A DNA stretch of 64,000 nucleotides from positions 186,001-250,000 of the forward strand of contig MKUP01000028.1 of the NCBI GenBank assembly GCA_001898625.1, given 5' to 3'. Under the pieces are notes generated by a model. The model saw nothing but the letters and a program-made list of their open reading frames with translations, was not told the origin of the DNA and did no database searches. Position 1 is the first letter of the stretch, and each line of letters starts with the position of its first letter. A program made the position numbers and the translations under genes. Below are positions 29,585 to 38,892 of the stretch, piece after piece. Source of the stretch: Burkholderiales bacterium 67-32. GTDB taxonomy: Bacteria > Pseudomonadota > Gammaproteobacteria > Burkholderiales > Burkholderiaceae_B.

Positions 29585-30572
29585 GCTTGTCTCCTTGGTG
29601 GGTGTTCGACAGGTCGGTGAGGTTCACGACGCAGCCCTCGGGCAGGACGCCCCGGGCGAGATAGTCCAGGACGTTGCGGGCCGCGTCTCGCGCCATGGCG
29701 GCCAGCGCCGCCGGCGTCGAGGCGCCGACGTGGGGGGTCAGCACCACGTTGGGCAGGCGCCGCAGCGGGTTGTCCTGCGCCATGGGCTCGACGGCCAGGG
29801 TGTCCAGGCCCGCGGCATGCAGGCGGCCGTGGGCCAGGGCGTCGACCAGCGCCGCCTCGTCCACGACTTCGCCGCGTGCCGTGTTGATCAGGATCGCGCC
29901 CTCGGGTAGCCGGGCCAGTTGTTCGGCGCCGATGAAGGCGCGGGTCGCGGGGGTCAGGGGGACATGAAGGCTGAGCACGTCCGACGCCCGCAGGAGTTCA
30001 TCCAGGTCGGGCAGCATCGCCACGCCGTCGTCCGGCGCCGGCCGGACATGCGGGTCGTAGGCCAGCACGCGCATGCCCAGGGCCGAGCCGTAGGCGGCGA
30101 CCAGGCGGGCGACCTGTCCATAGCCGACCAGGCCCAGGGTCCGGCCGCGCAGTTCGACGCCGGTCTGCAACCGGGTCCAGCGTCCGGCGCGCATCTCGGC
30201 GTCCATGTGCGCGATGCCGCGCGCGGCCGCCAGCATCAGGCCCAGTGTCAATTCGGCCACCGAGCGGGCATTGGCGCCGGGCGTCACCATGACGGGGATG
30301 CCGCGGGACGTGCAGGCCCGCACGTCGATATTGCTCACGCCCACGCCGTGCTTGGACACGACCTTCAGCGTGGGGCAGGCCGCGATCGCACTGGCCGGCA
30401 GGTCGACGGTGCGGGAGATCACCGCGTCCACGGGCTCGCTGGCCAGCACTGCCTGGACCTCCTCGACACAGCCGGCGCGGTTCATGAACAGGACACGGCA
30501 CCCCGCCTGCTCGAGGAGCCGCCGGCCGGCGGGGCTCAGGGTGGTGGCGGTGACGAAAACGGTGTGGGACAT
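29571..30572 (-). CDS. D-2-hydroxyacid dehydrogenase (phosphoglycerate dehydrogenase-like)
   Basis: A 333-residue D-2-hydroxyacid dehydrogenase. The NAD motif is LGLVGYGQVARLVA, the catalytic Arg is in INTARGEVVDEAAL, Glu in AVEPMAQ and His in LTPHVGASTP. The start giving MSHTVFVTATTLSP at 30572 is preferred; the frame is open to 30614, but that lies within a dyad (ATTAC-N8-GTAAT) that looks regulatory. It is the first gene of the minus-strand operon and is divergent from a LysR gene that probably regulates it. Confidence 0.9.
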   Translation of the reverse strand: MSHTVFVTATTLSPAGRRLLEQAGCRVLFMNRAGCVEEVQAVLASEPVDAVISRTVDLPASAIAACPTLKVVSKHGVGVSNIDVRACTSRGIPVMVTPGANARSVAELTLGLMLAAARGIAHMDAEMRAGRWTRLQTGVELRGRTLGLVGYGQVARLVAAYGSALGMRVLAYDPHVRPAPDDGVAMLPDLDELLRASDVLSLHVPLTPATRAFIGAEQLARLPEGAILINTARGEVVDEAALVDALAHGRLHAAGLDTLAVEPMAQDNPLRRLPNVVLTPHVGASTPAALAAMARDAARNVLDYLARGVLPEGCVVNLTDLSNTHQGDKHVRQ

Positions 30573-30612
30573 GGGGCGCGTCTCGATGTGGCTCAGGCTG
30601 AGCTTTCGCGCC

Positions 30613-30630
30613 ATTACATCCGAGCGTAAT
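30613..30630. promoter_or_regulatory. Candidate LysR binding site between divergent genes
   Basis: ATTAC and GTAAT flank eight bases in the intergenic region between the dehydrogenase and LysR genes, in an AT-rich stretch. LysR regulators often bind such dyads in divergent promoters. It was identified by pattern only. Confidence 0.4.
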
Positions 30631-30680
30631 ATGAATATCTATTCGATAATTTTGATTGATCGATTCCCTTGGGGAATGAA

Positions 30681-31571
30681 TTGAACATCGAGATCCGGGA
30701 CCTGCGCTACTTCGAAGTCATCGCCGAACTGGGCCACCTGGGCCAGGCGTCCGAGGTCCTGCACCGCAGCCAGCCGGCGCTGACCAAGTGTGTGCAGCGC
30801 CTGGAGGAAGAACTGGGCGCGGACCTGTTCGAGCGCAAGGGGCGGGGCCTGGTGCTGACCGCGGTGGGCAAGGAGTTCTACCTGCGGGCGCGGAAAATCC
30901 GCGAGACCAACGACCGCACCCTGAGCGACATGAAGGATTTCGTGGCGGGCTCGGCGGGCAAGGTCCGCGTGGGCTGCGGCCCCATCACCGCCGACTACCT
31001 GCTGCCCAAGCTCTGCAATCTGGCGCTGCGCCACCTTCCCAAGGTGTCGCTGGAAATCATGATCGGGACCAGCTACTTCCTGAAGGAGCAGATACGCGAA
31101 GAGCGCCTGGACATGATCGTGGGCGTCATCGAGAACGACAGCGAATTCGCCTGCCGCGGCTTCATCGACGATACCGTGGTGGTTGCCGCGCGCGAGCACC
31201 ACCCCATCTTCGAATTGCGCGCGCCGCGCCTGCGCGACCTCGAGGGCTATCACTGGATCCTGCCCACGCCGCCGGTGTCCAGCCGGAAATGGCTGGACAG
31301 CGCCTTCGCGGCGCGCGGCCTGCCCAAGCCCACGCCGCACATCGAAACCAACTCCCTGCCGTCCATCCACGACCTGATCGGTTCGACCGACCTGCTGTGC
31401 TTCCTGTCCAGGCTGACGCTGGAGCATCCGAAGACGCGGGGCATGCTGCGGGAGGTCCCGATGAAGGAAACGACCATGACCCGGCAGCTCGGCATCACCT
31501 ACCCCCACGGGCCGCTCACGCCCGCCACGCAGCGGCTCATCGACCTGCTCGACCGGCTGGCCTCGGAGTGA
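30681..31571 (+). CDS. LysR-family transcriptional regulator
   Basis: A 296-residue LysR regulator with an HTH at about residues 4-62 (LRYFEVIAELGHLGQASEVL, SQPALTKCVQRLEEELGADL) and a typical effector domain. TTG 30681 with GGGGA five bases upstream is chosen; TTG 30669 is a longer option. No ATG is available at the domain start. It is divergent from the hydroxyacid dehydrogenase operon and is its likely regulator. Confidence 0.92.
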   Translation: MNIEIRDLRYFEVIAELGHLGQASEVLHRSQPALTKCVQRLEEELGADLFERKGRGLVLTAVGKEFYLRARKIRETNDRTLSDMKDFVAGSAGKVRVGCGPITADYLLPKLCNLALRHLPKVSLEIMIGTSYFLKEQIREERLDMIVGVIENDSEFACRGFIDDTVVVAAREHHPIFELRAPRLRDLEGYHWILPTPPVSSRKWLDSAFAARGLPKPTPHIETNSLPSIHDLIGSTDLLCFLSRLTLEHPKTRGMLREVPMKETTMTRQLGITYPHGPLTPATQRLIDLLDRLASE

Positions 31572-31635
31572 CCGCCGGGGCCGGCCACCTGTCTACAATG
31601 CGAGGTCGAAGGTTCACGCAAAGGCGGGCATCGCG

Positions 31636-32250
31636 ATGTCGCAGTACTCATTGATCGGCAACCTGGTCGTGCTGCGGCCCCTGGCGCGCGAGGATGCCGC
31701 GGCGCTGGTGGCGGCGGCGCGGGACCGGGACGCGTGGCGCACCCTCTACACGCAGATCCCCGCCGAGCCGGCCGCGGCCGAAGCCTATATCGAGGCCGCG
31801 CTGCGCGCCCGCGATGCAGGCGAGTCCATGCCCTTCGCCACCACCCTGCGCGAGGATGGCCGGGTGGTCGGCTCGACCCGCTATTGCCGCATCGAGCCCG
31901 CGCATCGCAAGCGGGAGATCGGCTACACCTGGATAGGCGGTTCATGGCAGCGGACCTTCGTCAACACCGAGGCCAAGTACCTGATGCTGCGCCATGCCTT
32001 CGAGGGGCTGGGCTGCCAGCGCGTGCAGTTGCAGACCGACGAACTGAACCAGCAGTCCCGCCGCGCCATCGAGCGGCTGGGCGCCCGGCTGGAAGGCATC
32101 CTGCGCAACGACCGTATCATGCCCGATGGGCGCAGGCGGCATTCGGCCATGTACAGCATCGTCGACGAGGAATGGCCGCGGGTGCGCGCCGGGCTCGAAG
32201 CCGCGATGCGCGAGCGGGGTCTCGAGCCCGCGATGGAAGTGGCGGGCTAG
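31636..32250 (+). CDS. GNAT-family N-acetyltransferase (RimJ/RimL-like)
   Basis: A 204-residue GNAT acetyltransferase of the RimJ/RimL type. It opens with LVVLRPLAREDAAAL, has the central strand RKREIGYTWIGGSWQRTFVNTE, and ends with the acetyl-CoA-associated segment QSRRAIERLGARLEGILRN. It may acetylate a protein N-terminus or a small molecule. It stands alone between the LysR gene and a convergent LON-domain gene only four bases away. Confidence 0.88.
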   Translation: MSQYSLIGNLVVLRPLAREDAAALVAAARDRDAWRTLYTQIPAEPAAAEAYIEAALRARDAGESMPFATTLREDGRVVGSTRYCRIEPAHRKREIGYTWIGGSWQRTFVNTEAKYLMLRHAFEGLGCQRVQLQTDELNQQSRRAIERLGARLEGILRNDRIMPDGRRRHSAMYSIVDEEWPRVRAGLEAAMRERGLEPAMEVAG

Positions 32251-32254
32251 GGGA

Positions 32255-32872
32255 CTATTCGACCAGCAGCTTGCGCCGCCTCAGGATGTCCTGGATCTGG
32301 CCCAGGCGGCTTGCCGGATCGTCGTCGGCCAGCAGGTGCCGCTGTTGCGGCGGCAGCAGCGGCAGCATTTCCGCCCAGCGGTTCGCCACCCACGCGCATT
32401 CGTCCAGCCGGAAGGGAGGCGCGATCGGCAGGTCGGCGCGGGGGCCGTGGTGCTGCTGGATGTCGGCGATCAGGCGGCCCAGCGTATTGGCCGCGGGTTG
32501 CAGGGCATCCGGTACGGGGACCACGGGATCGTCGGCCAGCGGCTCGGCCTGCCCGACCCAGAGACCGTACTTGCGCTGTTCGCTCGACACCAGGCGAAAG
32601 CGCGTCGTTCCCACGCAGCGCAGTTGCAGCAGGCCCGGCATGGGCGCGTCCCACTGTTCTATCTTCGCCATGGTGCCGAAGTCGGCCAGGACCTCCTGGC
32701 CTTCGGGCGTGCGGACCTCGTGGCCGGCCAGGAGCGGCACGACGCCGAACGGGGTCTGGTCGGCGATGCACTGCTTGATCATGTCGAGGTAGCGGATCTC
32801 GAAGATGCGCAAGTGCAGCACGCCCTCGGGATACAGCGCCCGGCTGAGCGGAAAGAGCGGGGTCGTGTTCAT
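32255..32872 (-). CDS. LON peptidase substrate-binding-domain protein
   Basis: A 205-residue protein consisting of the LON N-terminal domain only: TPLFPLSRALYPEGVLHLRI, EIRYLDMIKQCI and GTTRFRLVSSEQ are typical. There is no ATPase or protease domain. ATG 32872 is chosen; the frame is open to 32944 but that part has no family similarity. Stand-alone LON-domain proteins of this kind are common in betaproteobacteria; their role is not established. Confidence 0.88.
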   Translation of the reverse strand: MNTTPLFPLSRALYPEGVLHLRIFEIRYLDMIKQCIADQTPFGVVPLLAGHEVRTPEGQEVLADFGTMAKIEQWDAPMPGLLQLRCVGTTRFRLVSSEQRKYGLWVGQAEPLADDPVVPVPDALQPAANTLGRLIADIQQHHGPRADLPIAPPFRLDECAWVANRWAEMLPLLPPQQRHLLADDDPASRLGQIQDILRRRKLLVE

Positions 32873-33041
32873 GGCGGGTAGGCGGTTGGTTGCCTCAACC
32901 CGCAGGATAGCGCGAGGCGCCCGCCGCCGCGCGTAACAAGGCAATACGGGCTAGGTGATGCTCCCGGGGGCAGGCGCCCGATTGAGCAACTGGGCCTGCA
33001 TCACGGGCGCCGACCAGGAATGCAATGGGAGCACAAGTCGT

Positions 33042-35192
33042 TTATTTCGTGCCACGCAACCGCAGAGCATTGAAGATCACCGAAGCCGAGCTCAGACTCA
33101 TCGCCAATGCCGCGATCATTGGCGACAGGAGCCAGCCAGTGAACGGATACAGAATTCCGGCGGCAATCGGTACGCCAATACCGTTGTAGACGAAGGCAAA
33201 CATCAGGTTCTGCCGCATATTGCGCACCGTATCGATGGAGAGCTCGCGCGACGCTGCGATGCCGCGCAGGTCGCCCTTGATCAGCGTGATCTGACTGCTG
33301 TTCATCGCTACGTCAGTGCCCGTGCCCATGGCGACCCCGACGTCGGACTTTGCCAACGCGGGGGCGTCATTGATGCCGTCTCCCGCCATGGCAACTACAT
33401 GGCCTTCTTTCTGCAGCCGCGCTACCAGCGCCAGCTTGTCGGCGGGCTTGACCTCGCCATGAACTTCATCGATACCCAGCTTGGCCCCTACGGCCTTGGC
33501 GGTGGTGAGGCCGTCTCCAGTCGCCATCACGATGCGCAGGCCGCTGGCGTGCAGGGTTCGGATGGCGTCGGGCGTGCTGGCCTTGATGGGGTCGGTTACC
33601 GCCAGAATGCCCGCGAACTGTCCGTCGACAGCCAGGTGCATGATGCTGGCGCCTTCACCGCGCAGGCGTTCTCCGTCAGCCCGCAGGGACGAAACCGCCA
33701 CACCTTCCTGCTCCATCAAGGCCGTGTTGCCCAATGCCAGCCGCCGTCCCTCGACCGTGCCGCGCACGCCGATGCCGCTGCCCGACTCGAAATCGGCCGG
33801 CTTGGCCAGCGGCAGGCCCCTGGCCCGCGCTGCGCTGACAATCGCATTTGCCAGCGGGTGTTCGCTGCCCTGGTCCAGACTGGCTGCGAGCCTCAGAACC
33901 TCATCGGGCGTGAAGCCGGGCGCCGCAACGGCGGTGTCGAACGCGGGTCTGCCTTCCGTCAGGGTGCCGGTCTTGTCCACGATGAGGGTGTCCACCTCGC
34001 GCATCTTCTCGATGGCACCGGCATCGCGGAACAGCACCCCCTGCGTGGCGGCGCGGCCGGTGGCCACCATCACCGACATGGGGGTGGCCAGGCCCAGAGC
34101 ACAGGGACAGGCGATGATCAGCACCGCCACGGCATTGATCAGCCCGAACACCCAGCTCGGCTCCGGCCCGAACAGACCCCAGGCCAGAAAGGTAGCGATG
34201 GCGATCAGCACCACCACCACGACGAACTTGCCCGCCACCACGTCGGCCATGCGCTGCATGGGAGCCTTGGAGCGCTGGGCCGAGGCGACCATCTGCACGA
34301 TCTGCGACAGCATGGTGGCCGCGCCGATTTTCTCGGACCGCATGATCAGCGCGCCGCTGGTGTTCAGCGTGGCCCCAATCAACGGGGCACCGGCACCCTT
34401 GGTCACTGGCACTGGTTCGCCGGTCAGCATGGATTCATCGACCGCGCTGCTGCCTTCGGTAACGATGCCATCGACCGGAATTTTCTCGCCGGGGCGCACA
34501 CGCAGCAGGTCGCCGACATGAACATGATTGAGCGGCACATCCTCTTCGCTGCCGTCCGCGTTGATGCGCCGCGCAGTCTTTGGCGCCAGGCCCAGCAGGG
34601 ACTTGATGGCCGCCGAGGTCTGGGAGCGTGCCTTCAACTCAATAAGTTGGCCCATCATGGTCAGGGAAATGATGACCACCGCCGCCTCGAAGTACACGGC
34701 CACGCGGCCCATGGACATGAATGAGTCGGGGAAAGCGCCCGGCGCCACCGTGGCGACCACGCTGTAGACGAAGGCGGCGCCCGAGCCCAGGGCGATCAAG
34801 GTCCACATGTTCGGGCTGCGGTGGATGATCGATTGCCAGCCCCGCACGAAGAAGGGCCAGCCAGTCCATAACACCACGGGCAGCGACAGCACGAATTCGA
34901 CCCAGGTCTGGGTGGCCATGGCGAACCAGCCCAGACGATGGCCGAGCATGGCCAGGACGGTCACGATCAGAGTGAGGGGCAGCGTCCACCAAAAGCGGCG
35001 CTGAAAATCGATCAGCTCGCTGTTGTCTTCCTCGGCCAGCGGAATGATCGGCTCCAGCGTCATGCCGCACTTGGGACAATTGCCGGGGTGGTCCTGCCTC
35101 ACCTCGGGGTGCATGGGACAGGTGTAGATGGTACCGGCCGACGCATCACTCCGTTCTTCAGACAGATGATGGTCATGGCGATGCGAATTCAT
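33042..35192 (-). CDS. Copper-type heavy-metal P1B-ATPase
   Basis: A 716-residue heavy-metal-exporting ATPase of the inner membrane. The N-terminus is His-rich and carries a metal-binding module TCPMHPEV...CPKCGM (C25, C39, C42) instead of an MXCXXC domain. About eight membrane helices follow, with ACPCALG (C362-P-C364) in the transport helix, DKTGT (D406), SEHPLA and [10 protein letters not shown]. These point to Cu(I) export. It is a single gene between the LON gene and folK, a junction where relatives often have no such gene, and it has its own MerR-type operator; both suggest a later insertion. No regulator or periplasmic copper gene is adjacent. Confidence 0.94.
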   Translation of the reverse strand: MNSHRHDHHLSEERSDASAGTIYTCPMHPEVRQDHPGNCPKCGMTLEPIIPLAEEDNSELIDFQRRFWWTLPLTLIVTVLAMLGHRLGWFAMATQTWVEFVLSLPVVLWTGWPFFVRGWQSIIHRSPNMWTLIALGSGAAFVYSVVATVAPGAFPDSFMSMGRVAVYFEAAVVIISLTMMGQLIELKARSQTSAAIKSLLGLAPKTARRINADGSEEDVPLNHVHVGDLLRVRPGEKIPVDGIVTEGSSAVDESMLTGEPVPVTKGAGAPLIGATLNTSGALIMRSEKIGAATMLSQIVQMVASAQRSKAPMQRMADVVAGKFVVVVVLIAIATFLAWGLFGPEPSWVFGLINAVAVLIIACPCALGLATPMSVMVATGRAATQGVLFRDAGAIEKMREVDTLIVDKTGTLTEGRPAFDTAVAAPGFTPDEVLRLAASLDQGSEHPLANAIVSAARARGLPLAKPADFESGSGIGVRGTVEGRRLALGNTALMEQEGVAVSSLRADGERLRGEGASIMHLAVDGQFAGILAVTDPIKASTPDAIRTLHASGLRIVMATGDGLTTAKAVGAKLGIDEVHGEVKPADKLALVARLQKEGHVVAMAGDGINDAPALAKSDVGVAMGTGTDVAMNSSQITLIKGDLRGIAASRELSIDTVRNMRQNLMFAFVYNGIGVPIAAGILYPFTGWLLSPMIAALAMSLSSASVIFNALRLRGTK

Positions 35193-35231
35193 GCTGTTCC
35201 CCTCACGCCAAATCAGGGCTTTATGCTCCGC

Positions 35232-35254
35232 CTTGACACTATGGGAATGTCAAG
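35232..35254 (-). promoter_or_regulatory. MerR/CueR-type operator-promoter of the metal ATPase
   Basis: CTTGACA and TGTCAAG form a perfect 7-bp dyad around nine bases, 40 bp upstream of the ATPase start. On the minus strand the left arm supplies a TTGACA -35 box and a weak AT-rich -10 follows after about 20 bases. A dyad inside a stretched spacer is the hallmark of MerR-family metal-responsive promoters. No merR/cueR gene lies in the window. Confidence 0.65.
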
Positions 35255-35351
35255 TATTTTGTGCGTGATCCGAGTACAGGATTGCATTGAGCACCTGCAA
35301 ATTGCTCAGCCGAAATGCATGCAATTTTTATTCGTTAGCGTCAACACGAAC

Positions 35352-35840
35352 CTAGTCCAGCGGAACAACCGCCTGGTCCGCACAGGCCCACAGCAATTCG
35401 TCCACCCGTCCCTGCGGCAGCCTCATGTCCGGATCGATGTCCGACAAGGGGCGCAGCACGAAGGCGCGCTGGTGCATGCGGGGGTGGGGCAGGGTCAGCC
35501 GTGGCGTGTCCAGGTGCTGGCCGTCGTATGCCAGCAGGTCCAGGTCCAGGGTGCGCGGGGCGTTGTGATAGGGGCGTTGGCGGCCGTGGCGCTGTTCGAT
35601 GTCCTGGAGCAGGTCCAGCAGCGCCAACGGGGACAGCGTGGTGCGCAGGCGCACGACGGCATTGACGTAGTCCGGGCCGCTGGAGTCGATCGGCCCGGTG
35701 CGATAGAAGCGCGAGAGCGCGTCCTGTCGTACCTGGGGATGGGCGGCCAGCGCGGCCAGCGCCTCGCGCAGGGTGGTGGCCGGGTCGCCCAGGTTGGCGC
35801 CCAATCCCACCCAGGCCATCCGCCAGGTGGGTGCGTTCAT
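35352..35840 (-). CDS. folK: 2-amino-4-hydroxy-6-hydroxymethyldihydropteridine pyrophosphokinase
   Basis: The 162-residue folate-pathway enzyme HPPK. Motifs are WVGLGANLGDP at the N-terminus, FYRTGPIDSSGPDYVNAV, and RTLDLDLLAYDG with LPHPRMHQRAFVLRPL. ATG 35840 overlaps the pcnB stop (ATGA), so it is coupled to pcnB, the arrangement usual for this family. The 160 bp downstream of it hold the promoter region of the metal ATPase and nothing else recognised. Confidence 0.96.
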   Translation of the reverse strand: MNAPTWRMAWVGLGANLGDPATTLREALAALAAHPQVRQDALSRFYRTGPIDSSGPDYVNAVVRLRTTLSPLALLDLLQDIEQRHGRQRPYHNAPRTLDLDLLAYDGQHLDTPRLTLPHPRMHQRAFVLRPLSDIDPDMRLPQGRVDELLWACADQAVVPLD

Positions 35841-37237
35841 CCGGCTACCGGGGTGCCGTCGTCCGGGCCGCCCTCGGCGGGGCCTCCGCGCGAACGGCCG
35901 CTGCGCCGGCGGCGCTTGCGGGGAGCCGTGGCTTCTCCGGCTGCGCGCGGCTGGCGGGCCAGGTCTTCCAGCATCTCGGCGCGTGCCGCGTCGCTGGCGT
36001 CGGCCAGGTCCATCCACCATTGCGCCAGGGCGCTATCGACCTCGCCGGCGGCGGCGCGCAATTGCAGGAAGTCGCAGGCGGCGCGAAAGCGCGGCTGTTC
36101 GAGCATGCGCCAGGCGCCCTTGCTCTGGCGCCGTTCGAAGCGCGGCTGCATGAACCAGATCTCGCGCATGTCGGACACGAAGCGGCGCTGGATGGCGAGC
36201 TTCTCGGTCTGGTCGTCCAGCACGGAATCCACGGCCATGCCCAGGGCGGGCATGGGCAGTTCGCCGTCGGCGCGGTATTGCTGCCAGCGGTGGTTCACCT
36301 GCTGCCACAGCAGCGCGGCGAACAGGAAGCTGGGGCTGACCGACTTGCCGCTGCGCACGCGCACGTCGGTGCGCTCCAGGGCCAGCTTGACGAAGCGTTC
36401 GCCCCCGGGCTGTTCCAGCACCACGTCCAGCAGCGGCAGCAGGCCCTTGTGCAGGCCTTCGGCGCGCAGCCGGCGCAGGCAGTCCAGCGCGTGGCCGCAG
36501 GTCAGCATCTTCAGCATCTCGTCGAACAGCCGCGAGGCGGGCACGTTCTCGATCAGGTGAGCCATCTCGCGGATGGGCGCGAGCGTGGACGGCGCGATGG
36601 TGAAGCCCAGCTTGGCGGCGAAGCGCATGCCGCGCAGCATGCGGACCGGGTCCTCGCGGTAGCGCTTGGAGGCGTCGCCGATGATGCTGACGGTTTTTTT
36701 CTTCAGGTCGGCCACGCCGTCGTGATAGTCGATGACGATCTCGGTGGCCGGGTCGTAGTACAGCGCGTTCAGCGTGAAGTCCCGGCGCGCGGCGTCTTCC
36801 TCCAGCGTGCCGAAGACGTTGTCGCGCAGGATGCGGCCATGTTCGTCGGTGGTTTGTTCGTCCGAGCCCGAGGCGCGGAAGGTGGAGGTCTCGATGATCT
36901 CCTGGCCGAACACCACGTGTACCAGGCGGAAGCGGCGGCCGATGATGCGGGCGCGGCGGAACAGCGGCTGTATCTGTTCCGGCGTGGCGTTGGTGGCCAC
37001 GTCGAAGTCCTTGGGCTGGGCACCCACGATCAGGTCGCGCACGGCGCCGCCGACGATGTAGGCCTCGAAGCCGTTCTCGTGCAGCACGTCGCAGACCTTG
37101 ATCGCATGGCGCGAGACCAGCCGGCGGTCGATGCCGTGCTTGGCCTGGGGCACGCGCAGGGGCGCATGCCGCTTGACGCTCAGGATGGGGCGCGCCGCGC
37201 GGGGAGTGAAGAGCTTGCTGATGAGCTTCTTGATCAT
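35837..37237 (-). CDS. pcnB: Poly(A) polymerase I
   Basis: A 466-residue class II nucleotidyltransferase that adds poly(A) tails to RNA 3' ends. The head motif VGGAVRDLIVGAQPKDFDVA gives the GG and DxD catalytic residues, followed by RRDFTLNALYYDP and the RNA-binding segment SKRYREDPVRMLRGMRFAA. A basic C-terminus (PRKRRRRSGRSRGG) is typical. The N-terminal basic stretch and length favour PcnB over tRNA CCA-adding enzyme. Its start overlaps the HAD gene stop and its stop overlaps folK. Confidence 0.95.
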   Translation of the reverse strand: MIKKLISKLFTPRAARPILSVKRHAPLRVPQAKHGIDRRLVSRHAIKVCDVLHENGFEAYIVGGAVRDLIVGAQPKDFDVATNATPEQIQPLFRRARIIGRRFRLVHVVFGQEIIETSTFRASGSDEQTTDEHGRILRDNVFGTLEEDAARRDFTLNALYYDPATEIVIDYHDGVADLKKKTVSIIGDASKRYREDPVRMLRGMRFAAKLGFTIAPSTLAPIREMAHLIENVPASRLFDEMLKMLTCGHALDCLRRLRAEGLHKGLLPLLDVVLEQPGGERFVKLALERTDVRVRSGKSVSPSFLFAALLWQQVNHRWQQYRADGELPMPALGMAVDSVLDDQTEKLAIQRRFVSDMREIWFMQPRFERRQSKGAWRMLEQPRFRAACDFLQLRAAAGEVDSALAQWWMDLADASDAARAEMLEDLARQPRAAGEATAPRKRRRRSGRSRGGPAEGGPDDGTPVAG

Positions 37238-37926
37238 GCGAACAGGTCCGTAATGCGCCAGCCTCGTTCGCGCGCCAGTTCGCGCAGCGCGGCGGATGGG
37301 TTGGCGGCGATCGGGTCGGTCACCGCTTCGAGCAGCGGGACGTCGTTCATCGAGTCGCTATAGAAGAAAGACTGCCGAAAATCCGACAACTGCCAGCCGT
37401 GGCTGGCCAGCCAGTGGTTGACGCGCACCACCTTGCCTTCGCGGAAGCACGGCGTGCCCTGGATGCGGCCGGTGTAGCGGCCGGCGGCGTATTCCGGCTC
37501 GGTGCCCAGCAGCACGGGAATGCCGAAGGCACGCGCGATGGGGGCGGTCACGAAGGTATTGGTCGAGGTGGCGATGGCGCACAGGTCGCCCGCTTCCAGG
37601 TGTTCGCGCACCAGCGCGATGGCTTGGGCGGAGATGGCCGGGCGGATCACCTCGGCCATGAAGTCCTCGTGCCAGCGGGCCAGGTCGTAGGGCGTGTTGC
37701 GGGCCAGCAGGCCCAGCATGAACTCGGCCGACTCCATCGCGGTCAGCTTGCCGGCGTCGTAGCGCTGCATCAGCTCTTCGTTCCGGGCGCAGGCGGCGGC
37801 GGGGTCGCCGACGTGGCCGGCGCGGGCGAGGAAATCGGCCCACCGGTAGTCGCTGTCGAGCGGCAGCAGGGTGTGGTCCAGGTCGAACAGGGCGAGGCGG
37901 GTGGGCGGCGCTTGGGTGGGGGTCAT
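37234..37926 (-). CDS. HAD-superfamily IB hydrolase (SerB-like phosphatase)
   Basis: A 230-residue HAD phosphatase. Motif I is LALFDLDHTLLPLDSD (nucleophile and acid Asp), motif II ATSTNTFVTAPIARAFG, and motifs III-IV are in GKVVRVNHWL and FYSDSMNDVPLLEAV. It belongs to the IB group that includes phosphoserine phosphatase-like enzymes; the substrate is not known. It is coupled by 4-bp overlaps to hda upstream and pcnB downstream, a conserved neighbourhood in Bordetella-type genomes. Confidence 0.93.
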   Translation of the reverse strand: MTPTQAPPTRLALFDLDHTLLPLDSDYRWADFLARAGHVGDPAAACARNEELMQRYDAGKLTAMESAEFMLGLLARNTPYDLARWHEDFMAEVIRPAISAQAIALVREHLEAGDLCAIATSTNTFVTAPIARAFGIPVLLGTEPEYAAGRYTGRIQGTPCFREGKVVRVNHWLASHGWQLSDFRQSFFYSDSMNDVPLLEAVTDPIAANPSAALRELARERGWRITDLFA

Positions 37927-38645
37927 GACAACGAAGAATACGACTGAATGGAGGACGGTTGGGGCTGTTCGGCCAGCATGGCGCGCAACAGCGGCAGCGT
38001 GATCGGGCGCTTGGCAGCCAGCGAATAGCGGTCCAGGGCGTCGAGCAGGGCGGCCAGTTGGCGCATGTCCCGCTCGTAATGGGTAAGAATCCAGTTCACC
38101 ACCTCGGGCGCGAGCTGCAGCCCGCGGCTGGCGGCCTGGCGGATCAGGGCGTCGGTCTTCTCGGCATCGGACAGCACCTCCAGCCGGAAGACCAGGTCCC
38201 AGCCCAGACGGGTGCGCAGGTCCTCGCGGATCTCGAGCTGGCCCGGGGCGCGTTCGCCGGCCACGATCAGCGACAGGGCGATGTCGGTGGCCGAGGTCTC
38301 GCGCCAGCGGTTGTACAGCGAGAACACGCACGCCAGCCGGGGTTCGTCCAGCAGGTGCAGGTCGTCGATGGCGATCAGCGCCGGGCGGACGTCGGATTCC
38401 TCGGGCTGGGCCAGGCGGCGGTAGGCCGAGACGGGGCTGTGGCTGTCCAGGTAGACCGCGCCGGGCCGGTCGGACAGCGCCCGCAACAGATGGGTGCGGC
38501 CGCAGCCGGCGGGGCCCCAGAGGTAGACGGCGCGGCCGGGCGCCAGCGCGCGCAGGCTCGCCAGGGCCTCGGTATTGGGGCCCGCGACATAGTTTTCCAG
38601 GGACGGAGCCGGCGCGGCAAGAACGTCGAGTAGCAACTGCTTCAT
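37923..38645 (-). CDS. hda: DnaA regulatory inactivator homologue Hda
   Basis: A 240-residue AAA+ protein related to domain III of DnaA, which inactivates DnaA-ATP after replication starts. The Walker A loop is GPAGCGRTHLL, with Arg instead of Lys as in E. coli Hda; the Walker B reads LIAIDDLHLL. The segment LRTRLGWDLVFRLEVLSDAE and a C-terminal helical lid follow. It is the first gene of the coupled hda-HAD-pcnB-folK run, divergent from purM across 247 bp in which no further gene was recognised. Confidence 0.92.
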   Translation of the reverse strand: MKQLLLDVLAAPAPSLENYVAGPNTEALASLRALAPGRAVYLWGPAGCGRTHLLRALSDRPGAVYLDSHSPVSAYRRLAQPEESDVRPALIAIDDLHLLDEPRLACVFSLYNRWRETSATDIALSLIVAGERAPGQLEIREDLRTRLGWDLVFRLEVLSDAEKTDALIRQAASRGLQLAPEVVNWILTHYERDMRQLAALLDALDRYSLAAKRPITLPLLRAMLAEQPQPSSIQSYSSLS

Positions 38646-38892
38646 GGGGTGCGGCTAAGAGACCCGCAGCGTCGGACGATCATGGCGTTGGGTGGCGACA
38701 GGTCGGGCCGGGCAAGGCTGCGCAGGCAGAAAAGGAACGCGGAGCGCGGCAGGTACCACCGGGAGTTGCCCCGATGTAAACCCCTGTCCGCTGCATGGGA
38801 ATACCAATCATCGTAAAATTATAGCTTTCAGGCGGTCCCGGCTGGTTTTTTTGCCGCGAAAGCCCGCGTCCATCCACTTTTCGGTCCATCCC

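Noticed and set aside
38646-38892. A small RNA or tRNA gene between hda and purM
   Set aside because: No cloverleaf, terminator or strong promoter pair was found; it is treated as a divergent promoter region.
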